This document shows, one piece after another, positions 25,087 through 33,565 of a stretch of 64,000 nt of DNA. Under the pieces are notes generated by a model. That model did no database searches, was not told the DNA's origin, and saw only the letters and a program-made list of their open reading frames with translations. The translations under genes and the position numbers were made by a program. The DNA is taken from positions 2,046,001 to 2,110,000 of the forward strand of contig CAWGAJ010000001.1 in assembly GCA_963820545.1 (NCBI GenBank). Reading direction: 5' to 3'. The DNA comes from CAWGAJ01 sp963820545 (GTDB lineage Bacteria > Planctomycetota > Planctomycetia > Pirellulales > Thermoguttaceae). The number at the start of each line of letters is the position of its first letter. The first letter of the stretch is position 1.

Positions 25087-26316
25087 CTAGAAGCTTCGCA
25101 GGAGACTGGAGGGGCGCTGACGACATGCCCAAAGGGCTGGAAACAGGCCGGCCAGGAGCCCGCCCACAACGGACAGGCCGATCGCCAGGACGCAGATGGG
25201 CAGCCACCGTATATCGGACGCAGAGACATCCATGGGGGCCAACCATTTCAAGAGAATCCACGGTATCAGGAGCAGGACGAACAGGCCTGCGACCGAAGCA
25301 CCCATGGCGGCCTGCACTACGGACTCCAGCACGATCTGTCCCATGATCCGGCCATTGGAGAAGCCGAGGGTCTTGAGGATGCCGAGCTCCCGTCTGCGTT
25401 CCACCAGGACCGACAACTGGGAGGCCATGGCCAGGAACACGGTGAATACTCCGATCGCCATGACCAGCAGGGCGATCGCCGTGGTATTGATGGCCCTGGC
25501 CTTGGCCGCAGGTCTGTAGCAGGCGTAGCTCGATATGACCAGGTCCGGGTACAGGGACTTGACCTCTCGGATGGCCTGGTCCTGCACGGAGCTGTCCTTG
25601 ACCTCCACAAGGATCAGATTGGCCTGGCCTGAGAGGGGGACATTGGGCATTTGAGAGGCCACCAATTGCTCCGCCTCTGTGTAGGGCATGTAGATGTCCG
25701 CCTTGGCAGGTCGAATGCCGGGATTGATGATCCCCAGCACCGTGAAGGTTTGGTCCGAGATGCGGACCGCGTTACCCACGTCAAGTCGCCTCAACTGGGC
25801 ATAGGCCTGCTCCAGGAGGACCTTGCCCTTGTCGCCCTCCACGAGAAATCGTCCCTTGATCACGTCCGTGGCCGCACAACACGTGGTACCCACGACCATG
25901 GTATTCTGCGGATCGAAACCGCCGACCGTATACAGGTGGCCATCGTTGGGGTCCCGGAATCGGTACTGGAGATAGGGTGCTGCATCCGTCACAGTGGACA
26001 GGCCCTTGATCTTATCCACAAAGGCGTGGGGCATCAGATTGGTCCGCGTGCCAAAGGCCACAAGGCCCTCGCTCTGTATCTGGCTGTTGGCAACGGCCAG
26101 GCACGGCCCACACGAGGCCATGTCAGCAGGTGAGAAGGCCACGAAGTGGGTCCCTGTGTGATCCAGGATCCCTGCGCTGCCCTGTCCTGAGACCTGGAGG
26201 ATACCGACCAGGACCATCATGCTCGACACGGCCAGGCCATACCCCAGCACCGTGGTCAGGGTCCGGGCCTTGCGCCGTCGCAGTTCACACCAGGCATGTT
26301 CTAGGATCGTGCTCAT
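25087..26316 (-). CDS. FtsX/MacB-type ABC permease
   Basis: A 409-residue protein. Membrane helix 1 at about 22-43 (TVLGYGLAVSSMMVLVGILQV), a large periplasmic domain about 44-275, then three helices (about 283-305, 330-355, 372-398), the FtsX layout. The cytoplasmic coupling segment is RRELGILKTLGFSNGRIM. The periplasmic part contains SCGPCLAVA and GTTCCAATD, four cysteines in two pairs; CGPC equals the thioredoxin active-site motif. It may bind metal or form disulfides. Paired with the ATPase. The substrate is unknown; neighbouring secreted propellers may be partners. Confidence 0.9.
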   Translation of the reverse strand: MSTILEHAWCELRRRKARTLTTVLGYGLAVSSMMVLVGILQVSGQGSAGILDHTGTHFVAFSPADMASCGPCLAVANSQIQSEGLVAFGTRTNLMPHAFVDKIKGLSTVTDAAPYLQYRFRDPNDGHLYTVGGFDPQNTMVVGTTCCAATDVIKGRFLVEGDKGKVLLEQAYAQLRRLDVGNAVRISDQTFTVLGIINPGIRPAKADIYMPYTEAEQLVASQMPNVPLSGQANLILVEVKDSSVQDQAIREVKSLYPDLVISSYACYRPAAKARAINTTAIALLVMAIGVFTVFLAMASQLSVLVERRRELGILKTLGFSNGRIMGQIVLESVVQAAMGASVAGLFVLLLIPWILLKWLAPMDVSASDIRWLPICVLAIGLSVVGGLLAGLFPALWACRQRPSSLLRSF

Positions 26317-26386
26317 GACTGTCTACTCCACTTTCGTACGACTGGCCTCCAGGGCCTGCTTTGATATAAGTTTAATTATGCTGTGA

Positions 26387-27316
26387 TATTACCGCCGCGC
26401 AAAAAAGGACTTTGTTATCAGTCATGTTTATTGGATGCCGGCTTATTTTGATCGGACAGGAAAGCTTCCACACTGACCCAATAGATATCTTCGTCTTCTT
26501 CTCCTTTTGAATCATCGCAACGAGAGAAGAACAGGTACTTATGATCCGGCGACAAGTAAGGGCCCGACTCGTTCCCTGACGTATTGATGGTCGAACCCAG
26601 ATTTTTTGGAGCACTCCAGTTGCCTTTGCCGAAGGCAAAACTGATATACAGATCTCCTTTCCCAAAGCCTCCGGGGCGATCGGACATCCAAATAAAATAA
26701 TCCTCATTGGGTCCGGGCACGGGATAACAATCGAAGTTCGAGGTGTTCAGGTTGCGAAGGTTTATGGGGTCTTTAAACTGCCCGTCTGCAAACCGTGCAA
26801 ACCACAGATCACATTTGTTTTTACCGTCGGGACGCCATGAACAGAACCACAGGTTCCCCAGGCTGGAGATATGACAACCCCACTCGCCATGAGGCGGACT
26901 AATCGGCTCAGGCATGGGCTTCGGTTGGGACCACCCTCGATTGGTCCCCGATCCGGACGTGGATCGTTTGGCCTTCCAAATACCACCGCCTCTGCTGAAA
27001 TACATGGTTTGATCGTTGTCCGCAAGACACGGTGAGAGTGATGCATTATCTGAAAACGAGGCCGGCACGGGCTGCGTCCAGCGTCCGTTCTGATAGAATG
27101 TGACCGCGATCTTGTGGACGGTCCATTTTGGGTCCCGAACGGTAAAATAGCATTCCCGCATGTCCTTTGAGAAGCATATATCGTGCTCATATTGCTTGGG
27201 AAGACTGATCAATCCCGGTGCAAAGAGTTTGGGCACCAGACCCGGTGGTTTCTGACCCATGTATGGCGCGGGAGCCTTATTTTCCACGGCCAGGGCCGGC
27301 AAAGCCATGAATAGGA
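26387..27316 (-). repeat. About 930-bp near-identical direct repeat, copy 2
   Basis: Second copy of the PD40 repeat (see 23372-24300), on the other side of the ABC transporter genes. Confidence 0.85.
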
Positions 27317-27353
27317 GCATCAAACACATCATTTCCATTATTTCAGTTCTCAT
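26418..27353 (-). CDS. Secreted PD40 beta-propeller protein, copy 2
   Basis: A 311-residue paralogue of the copy at 23402, identical over its last two thirds. It differs mainly in the signal peptide (MRTEIMEMMCLMLLFMALPALA) and a few blade residues. Same PD40 blades and no sorting tail. It precedes the permease gene by about 100 bp on the same strand. Its upstream flank (27354-27441) still carries the last codons of a PEP-CTERM gene (RRFHSTAMSRHNKW in translation), matching the end of the gene at 29778. So the ancestral order was PEP-CTERM propeller then this gene. Confidence 0.82.
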   Translation of the reverse strand: MRTEIMEMMCLMLLFMALPALAVENKAPAPYMGQKPPGLVPKLFAPGLISLPKQYEHDICFSKDMRECYFTVRDPKWTVHKIAVTFYQNGRWTQPVPASFSDNASLSPCLADNDQTMYFSRGGGIWKAKRSTSGSGTNRGWSQPKPMPEPISPPHGEWGCHISSLGNLWFCSWRPDGKNKCDLWFARFADGQFKDPINLRNLNTSNFDCYPVPGPNEDYFIWMSDRPGGFGKGDLYISFAFGKGNWSAPKNLGSTINTSGNESGPYLSPDHKYLFFSRCDDSKGEEDEDIYWVSVEAFLSDQNKPASNKHD

Positions 27354-27441
27354 CTACATTGTTCCTTAGCATCATGTAGACCTTCTGACATAGCACATCA
27401 CCACTTGTTGTGACGCGACATTGCTGTGCTGTGAAAGCGTC

Positions 27442-27515
27442 GGATGCACCTGCTCTTATTCAATAATGCCGAAATCAAGGTGCGTTTCACGCACTCTATT
27501 CAACTTTTCGGGTTG
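27442..27515. repeat. Half palindrome ggtgcgtttcacgca
   Basis: aaggtgcgtttcacgcact at about 27478-27496 is half of the inverted repeat found whole at 9219-9284 and 55247-55309. It lies between the sigma gene and the propeller gene. Confidence 0.5.
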
Positions 27516-29319
27516 TTAAGGTTTCAGATTCTCAAGGGCGAGTTCAATATCTTGGGCAATGGCGGAATATTCAGATTTGATTGGAACAAGAAACGTTGGC
27601 CACGTGGGCTTTTTGTTTGGGAAGGTCGCCGAGGATGTTGCCGTAAGAATCGGGACCTGTCTCGGCAAGTGCGGGCGTCAAAAGTGCCGCTATGCGATCG
27701 TAATGGGCGGCGGCAGATTCCAGGTGCGATTGGACGGCTGGCGGAAAGTCGGGAGCGATCCGGTGGAGATAGTGGGCGGCCACGGTCGAGGCGGCTTTTG
27801 TTGTTTGAGCATTTAAATGGGCGCAATTCCGACCCCATTCATTCCATTTCAGCCTAGTATTCTGCATGCAATGTGTACAAAAGCCCGGCGTTTCGGACAT
27901 CGCCTTGATCCAGAAATCCATGGCTTTCAAGCCGTATGCGGATTCAACAGTGGCTTGGAACGGCGTCTGACCGCGGATGCGGGCCACTACCGCGCGGAGC
28001 GTGGCAATGTCGGCTTCGTGGGGCGTGAGTGTTGGATCAGTGGGAGCTAACGACCAAATCCCGCGGGGCCGGTTTAGTGGATAATTATGCAGATCGTTAA
28101 GTGATACGCCGTAGATAATGCCGTCGGATTGCACATCGGTGATGATGCCCGCCAGTGGCGAGAAATTCTCCCATCCACCACCGACGAGGACGACGTTTTT
28201 GGCATCCAAGGCCTTTAGGATGTCAGGAACGATAGCACGGCGATATGTGGCGGCGTTACCGGTAGAATCCATGCGGTCTAGGCTGACGACACGAAGTCCG
28301 TAACGTGCGCACAGGGTCTCAATCGCCTTATCGCCGAGCCAGGCTTGGATATGCCAAATGCTCTTGGGGCCTTGGTTGGTGTATTCTATCGCGGGACAAA
28401 AAGCGTTGGTCGACAGGGCGTATACGGTTTCGTAATCGGCGTCGCGCCCCAGCACCTTAGCCGCCGCTTGGAAGGTCAAAGAAAACGAGTCTTGCGTGAT
28501 GCCGTTGCCTTGCAGGACAAGCTTGGAAAGGTATGGCCTGGGAGTGAAAGCGGATTCGGATGTTGGATTAAGCAATGTAGTAATCTGATATGTAAGAATT
28601 GCGCCGACTATAACCACTGAGGCGACGGCAGAGATAAGTTTTATATTCGTGACCAAAAACGTGGTGACGGAGGCGGCCATTGCGATTTTGGCGGGCCCGG
28701 CTATTGCCATTTTCGCCAGCGAAGCGGAGAGCCGCGCGGGCACGGCGGCCAAGGCGTTCTTGGACAATGTTGTCGACAACGCCGCCGCGCCACAAACTAT
28801 TCCGGTCTGCTTCAAGTATGCCCTGAGCCTTTCGACGCCCTCCTGCAACCGTCGGGACACCGTGGCTTGGCCGATATGGAGATTTTCGGCGATTTGGGCT
28901 TGCGTGTGGCCGAGAAGGAAGTGCTGAACCAACGGCTCGCAGAACTCTTCAGGGAGTTTAAGCAAAGCGGCATCGATTAGAGGGCTGATCTGATTCCATG
29001 TGGGTTCGAAATCACTATTAGATGGCAAAGATGCCTCGGCCTCGCGGCGTTTCCGCGTGGCTTCGTTTTGGGTGACGTCCAGGGAACGATTCAAGGCCAC
29101 GCGATGAAGCCAAGCGGGGAGCGAACCGTGTATGGATGGGGCTTTACGGGCAAGGGCGAGAAAACAGTCCTGAGTAACGTCCTCGGCGGTGGTGGTGTTA
29201 CCTGTAACACGACAAGCAACAGAGAAAACCAAAGCCGTATAACGCTTAACGAGCTGGGCAAACGCCTCAGCGTCGCGTGAATGGGCATAACGAATTAGGA
29301 GGGCTTGGTCATCAGGCAT
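27516..29319 (-). CDS. Membrane-tethered ECF sigma factor with extracytoplasmic domain, copy 1 (frameshifted)
   Basis: The start MPDDQALLIRYAHSRDAEAF at 29319 matches the paralogue. Residues 1-90: sigma region 2 (TAEDVTQDCFLALARKA). Residues about 115-165: region 4 with helix-turn-helix (LGHTQAQIAENLHIGQATVSRRLQEG). Then an Ala-rich linker and one membrane helix (about 223-246, ISAVASVVIVGAILTYQI). Residues 270-580 form an outside domain with GRDADYETVYALSTNAF, YGLRVVSLD, GFCTHCMQ and CAHLNAQTT, resembling degenerate C39/BtrH-like papain folds. The frame breaks at an extra base near 27591; after it the tail continues as in copy 2 to a stop at 27516. Likely a transcription factor controlled by an outside signal. 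Confidence 0.82.
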
Positions 29320-29579
29320 GTTGCATCCCAAGTAGGCGAAAACAGACCTCTATATTTATAGACAGGGTCTATGAATGAATTATCCACGAAAAGGATCGAG
29401 AAGTTGAATTAATCCGGCCGCAGACCATGCGCACCGTAGTTCTGGGGGGCATGCTGTAATTAGATGTGGAAGAAAGTAGGTCATTTTTCAGAAAAAACGT
29501 CCTTGCTGCGATTCTGAATAACAATGCGGGCATAAGGCCCGCACTACCAGGGAAAATTGAGCGAGTTATTTTGCGTAAA
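29320..29579. other. Upstream region of sigma copy 1
   Basis: Minus-strand leader with TATAxATATAGA (about 29348-29360), shared in position with sigma copy 2. A palindrome gcgggcataaggcccgc lies at 29526-29542. A short minus-strand open frame at 29369-29644 is not supported. Confidence 0.45.
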
Positions 29580-29733
29580 TCATTTGCGCCGGGAAGTGCA
29601 AATAGATTTTTTACTCCAGCACCACAGCAAACACAGCCCGCCAATGGTTAATAGCGCGATCGAACTCGGCTCGGGCCGGCAAATCCGTGAATAGGGTCAT
29701 CAAACACATCAATCCCATTATTTGAGTTCTCAT
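29580..29733 (-). pseudogene. Remnant of a PEP-CTERM gene: signal peptide joined to sorting tail
   Basis: ATG 29733 begins MRTQIMGLMCLMTLFTDLPARA, close to the signal peptide of the propeller at 26418. About 25 codons later, in the next frame, the sequence reads PEPSSIALLTIGGLCLLWCW then basic residues and a stop at 29580. That is a PEP-CTERM tail. The whole propeller between is missing. So this is a deletion remnant of a third propeller gene with a sorting tail. It lies directly after the complete propeller at 29778 and repeats the same order as 27298-27441. Confidence 0.65.
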
Positions 29734-29777
29734 CTACGTTGCACCTTTGCATCATGTAGACCTTCTGACATAGCACA

Positions 29778-30791
29778 TCACCACTTGTTGTGCCGCGACA
29801 TTGCTGCGTTGTGAAAGCGTCGGATTCCGGCCAATCCCAGCAACATTGCGGCAAGCCCTACTTGTATGACCGTTGCCGGTTCGGGGACATAGAAAGGATT
29901 CGCAACCCAATAGTCATCACACTGCTGAGTGTTATAGTTAAGGCGGACAAAGAACAGATAGCGTTCGTCGGGGGAAAGGGATGGGCCGTATTCGCAGGCG
30001 CCAGTACAGATGCCTGGACAGTATTGGTTCATGTTGACAGGCGCGTTCCAGCCGCCATTTCCGTCGGGAAAAGTCACATAAAGGTCCGAATAGCCGTAGC
30101 CGCCGGAACGATACGACGAGTAGATGAGATATCTCCCATCGGGCGAGATAAACGGATCACTGTCGTAGGTGTTGGTGTTGATGTTGAGGCTCTCTGCCTG
30201 CTGCTGCGGACGTATCCGCCATACATCCACCAACCCCATCCCGCCGGGACGATCAGATTCAATATAGGCGGTCCCGTCCGTTGTTTGCGAGTACTCACCC
30301 TCATAATAGGCGGAGCTGATTGGAGAAGGAAGGACTTGGGGATTGCCCCATCCTTGCGATGTGCGCTCAACCGCCCAGATGTCGCCGGTGCCATTTTTGT
30401 TGGAGGTGAAGTAGAGCTTGTTTCCATCGGCCGAGAAAAAGGGCTGGGAGCACCGATAGCCCGGCAGCAAGAAGGACGCCACAGCTTGGGGCGTCCATAC
30501 GTTGTTTACGCACTTCGTATAGTACATCTGAACACTGGAAAAGTTGAAATCAGTCGGCACCGTGAAGAAGCACTCGTTACCATCGGGGGAGAAGGCGATG
30601 CGGGCTTCCATGCGGTCGGTCAGGGAAAGGATTCCGGGGGCGAATATCGTTGGCGTCGTGCCCGGCGGAGTTTGGCCGAAGTATGGCCCCGTCGCCGACT
30701 TGGCGGTCGTCGTGAAAATGGTTCCGGCCAACAGCATAGCGGCCAAACACACTGATTTACTCACTGTTACCAAATTAATCTTGCGAATCAT
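29778..30791 (-). CDS. Secreted PD40 beta-propeller protein with PEP-CTERM anchor
   Basis: A 337-residue paralogue of the 311-residue propellers. Signal peptide about 1-31. Blades: ARIAFSPDGNECFFTV, QPFFSADGNKLYFTSNKNGTGDIW, EYSQTTDGTAYIESDRPGGMGLVDVW, DPFISPDGRYLIYSSYRSGGYGYSDLYV and PSLSPDERYLFFVRLN. The C-terminus VPEPATVIQVGLAAMLLGLAGIRR is a PEP-CTERM signal followed by an unusual 12-residue basic extension. It lies downstream of sigma copy 2 (37 bp after its corrected stop), so probably co-transcribed. Probably displayed on the surface. Ligand unknown. Confidence 0.85.
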   Translation of the reverse strand: MIRKINLVTVSKSVCLAAMLLAGTIFTTTAKSATGPYFGQTPPGTTPTIFAPGILSLTDRMEARIAFSPDGNECFFTVPTDFNFSSVQMYYTKCVNNVWTPQAVASFLLPGYRCSQPFFSADGNKLYFTSNKNGTGDIWAVERTSQGWGNPQVLPSPISSAYYEGEYSQTTDGTAYIESDRPGGMGLVDVWRIRPQQQAESLNINTNTYDSDPFISPDGRYLIYSSYRSGGYGYSDLYVTFPDGNGGWNAPVNMNQYCPGICTGACEYGPSLSPDERYLFFVRLNYNTQQCDDYWVANPFYVPEPATVIQVGLAAMLLGLAGIRRFHNAAMSRHNKW

Positions 30792-30828
30792 ACTTCAGGT
30801 TCCTCTTCATGGTTGATTTTTTGGGTTG

Positions 30829-32611
30829 TTAAGGTTTCACACTTCTAAGTGCGAGTTCAAGGTCTTGAGCGATAGCGAAATACTCCGATTTAATCGGAAC
30901 CAGAACCTTGGCTACGTGGGCTTTTTGTCTGGAAAGGTCGCCGATGATATTGACGTACGAATCGGGACCTGTTCTGCCAATCGCGGGGGCCAAAATCGCG
31001 ACAATACGGTCATAACGGGCGGCGGCCGATTGAAGGTGCGGCTGGACGTCAGGCGGGAAGTCGGGAGCGATCCGCCGCAAATAGCGGGCGGCGGCAGTGG
31101 AGGCGGTCTGCGTGGTCAAAGCGCTCGATGTGGGCGCAGCTCCAATCAAATTTATTCCCTTTCCCCACTTTCTCCACGCATTTAGTACAAAATCCTGGAG
31201 TTTCGGACATTGCCTTGATCCCAGCATCCATGGCTTGCAGGCCATAAACGGCTTGCGGCGTGGCCTGAAAGGGCGATTGATCGCGAATGCGGGCCACTGC
31301 CGAGCGAAGCGTGGCGATGTCGGCCTCGTGGGGTGTTAGTGTGACAGCGGCGGGTTCAAGCGACCAAATACCGCGGATCAATGTTAGCTGATTATCGACT
31401 CGGCCATTGAGTGTGGCGCCAATGATGACGTTATCAGATTGCACATAGGTGACGATCCCCGCCCATGGCCAATACGGTTCATTATCTTTCCATCTGCCGG
31501 TGACGATGACGACGTGATCGGCCTTTATAGCCTGGAGGATAATTGGGGCATATCTGTTGCGATAAGCGGCTGTATTACCGGAAAAACCGGGGATTTCGAG
31601 ACTACGTACGTTGAGGCCGTATCGCGCGCCGAGGGTCTTAATAGCCTCATTGCCGATCTGCCAATATGAATTGCATCCTTGATCTGAATATTCGATGACG
31701 GGACTAAAAGCATTAGTCGAAAGGGCGTAAACGGTTTCGTAATCGGCGTCGCGCCCTAGCACTTTTGCCGCCGCTTGGAAGGCCAAAGAAAACGAGTCGT
31801 TCGTAAAGCCGTTGCCTTGAAGGTTAAGCTTGGAAAGGTATGGTTGGGGAGTAAAAGTGGTAGGCGATAATACAAAGTGATATGTTGTTATGGTGCCGAC
31901 AACTACAACGGTTGCGATAGCGGCGATGAGTTTGGCGTTGACGGCCAGGATCGCGGCGGCGGAGGCGGTCGCGGTGATTTTGGCGGGCCCGGCTATCGCC
32001 ATTTTCGCCAGCGAAGCGGCTAGCCGCGCAGGCACGGCCGCCGAGGCGTTTTTAACCATGATCGTCGATAGCGCAGTACTGCCGCAAACCACTCCGGCAT
32101 TTTTCAGGTGTTCCCGAATCTTTTTAATACCCTCCTGCAATCGCCGGGAGACCGTGCCCTGATCTATCCGTAGGTTTTCGGCGACTTCAGTTTGCGTCCG
32201 GTCGAGGAGGAAATGCTGAACTAGTGGCTCCCGCAGATCATCGGGGATTTTGGCCAGTGCGGCGTCAATTAGAGGTGCAATCTGGTTCCAACTGGTCTCG
32301 TAATCTGGATCAGACGGCGGAGTAACCCGGATCTCATGACGCAAACGTGTGGCTTCATTGCGGGTAACTTGCATGGAACGGTTTAAGGCCGCGCGGTGAA
32401 GCCAGCCGGGGAGTGAACCGTGGATGGAATCAGCTTGACAAGCAAGTTTCATGAAACAGTCTTGGGTAACGTCCTCGGCAGTGGCAGTGTTACCCGTGAC
32501 ACGGCTGGCAACGGAAAATACTAGAGTGGAATAGCGTTTTACGAGCTTGGCGAAAGCCTCGGCGTCGCGCGAGCTGGCATAACGCAGAAGTAGGGCTTGG
32601 TCGTCAGACAT
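30829..32611 (-). CDS. Membrane-tethered ECF sigma factor with extracytoplasmic domain, copy 2 (frameshifted)
   Basis: Paralogue of the gene at 27516-29319 with the same plan. Region 2 (TAEDVTQDCFMKLACQA), region 4 (LDRTQTEVAENLRIDQGTVSRRLQEG), Ala-rich linker, one membrane helix (about 219-240) and an outside domain of about 300 residues (GRDADYETVYALSTNAFSPVIEY, YGLQAMDAGIKAM, GFCTKCVEK, CAHIER). One extra T near 31118 breaks the frame; the correct tail (LTTQTASTAAARYLRRIAPDFPPDV to ALRSVKP) ends at 30829. The break is at a different site from copy 1. The order sigma then propeller is repeated in both copies. Confidence 0.82.
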
Positions 32612-32819
32612 AGCACATTTCCCGGAAGCAAACGCAAGTGTCTATATATAATGATCCAGGCGGATAAGGAATTATGCGCCGAAAATAGTCAAAAAGTTCC
32701 TGGATAAGTGGAGCCGTAGGGAATGGGCTGTTTTTTGCCCTACTTGCGTCAAGTGCGCCGGATTTTGCGCCGCCCCGGGTATTGTACCCCTGATAACTCT
32801 TTATAGAATTGGGAGTTGT
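32612..32819. promoter_or_regulatory. Leader of sigma copy 2 and block boundary
   Basis: Minus-strand TATATATAGAC lies at about 32639-32650, matching the TATAAATATAGA of copy 1, with shared ATAATTC further upstream. A -10-like element for both paralogues is likely. No gene. Confidence 0.4.
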
Positions 32820-32896
32820 GGTCGCTGGTTCGAATCCAGTGCCGCCCACTCCACTCTCCTACGAAAATGATTCATGTCCTCCCTCGCACCTTCATT
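32820..32896 (+). repeat. attR-like direct repeat, right copy (tRNA-Val fragment)
   Basis: Repeats 23296-23372 with 5 mismatches in 77 bp. The first 29 bases equal the tRNA-Val 3' end, but no tRNA 5' half precedes, so this is not a functional tRNA. The next gene starts three bases after it. Confidence 0.8.
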
Positions 32897-32898
32897 TC

Positions 32899-33499
32899 AT
32901 GCCTAATTTATTTGACGAAGCATTACAAAAGAAACAGCAGCTCCGCCAGATTGTCGCTGCGCCGGGAAAATCAACAAGATGGCAACTTATTAAGCCGGGC
33001 GATCTGGGACAGACTCTGGGCATTGCAGGAGTTTGCCAATTCCCGAACGCTGATGATTTATCTTGACATCGGCAGTGAAGTGCGCACGCGCGAATATGTG
33101 CCCGAGCTGTGGCAAATGGGCAAACGAGTTGTTGTGCCTTATTGCCAGGCACATGAACTGCGACTTTTCCAGTTAAAGAACATGGACGAATTAACGCCCG
33201 GCACATGGCAAATTCTTGAACCCGCGCACCAGTGGCGGGCACGTGCCGACCGGCACGTGGAAGCGGCCGAATTGGATATGATACTGGCGCCCGGTCTGGC
33301 TTTCGACCGTAAAGGCAACCGTCTGGGACTGGGCAAGGGATATTATGATCGGCTGTTGCAGCATGTGCGTCACGATGCCTTCAAGATTGCCTTGGCCTTT
33401 GAGTGCCAATTGGTCGATGAAATTCCCGTTTTACCGCATGACATACGCATGGATAGAGTGATTACCGAGAAGACGGTTTATCGTAAGGGACGGGAGTAA
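32899..33499 (+). CDS. 5-formyltetrahydrofolate cyclo-ligase (frameshifted)
   Basis: Makes 5,10-methenyl-THF from 5-formyl-THF with ATP. The start MPNLFDEALQKKQQLRQIV at 32899 fits the family N-terminus but runs into another frame. From about 32960-32975 the correct frame reads RRENQQDGNLLSRAIWDRLWALQEFANSRTLMIYLDIGSEVRT. The ATP/folate signature GLAFDRKGNRLGLGKGYYDRLL is present, then DEIPVLPHDIRMDRVITE. About 200 residues once corrected, the normal size. An in-frame ATG further upstream (32816) lies in the tRNA fragment and is not the start. Confidence 0.85.
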
Positions 33500-33565
33500 A
33501 AGCGTCCACCGACCGCTGATTTTCCTCTGCAACCTCTGCAACCTCCGTATTGAAAATTGCGTTGT

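Noticed and set aside
24433..25632. 399-codon open frame opposite the ABC ATPase and permease genes
   Set aside because: GC-rich antisense frame of low protein character; both ABC genes are unambiguous.
29369..29644. 91-codon minus frame over the fossil PEP-CTERM gene
   Set aside because: Starts inside the fossil and passes through a palindrome; not a protein family.
23372..32819. Integrase or transposase inside the tRNA-bounded block
   Set aside because: All open frames in the block are explained by propeller, sigma and ABC genes; no recombinase motif was found.
32820..32849. Second tRNA-Val
   Set aside because: Only the 3' 29 bases are present; acceptor 5' strand, D-arm and anticodon arm are missing.
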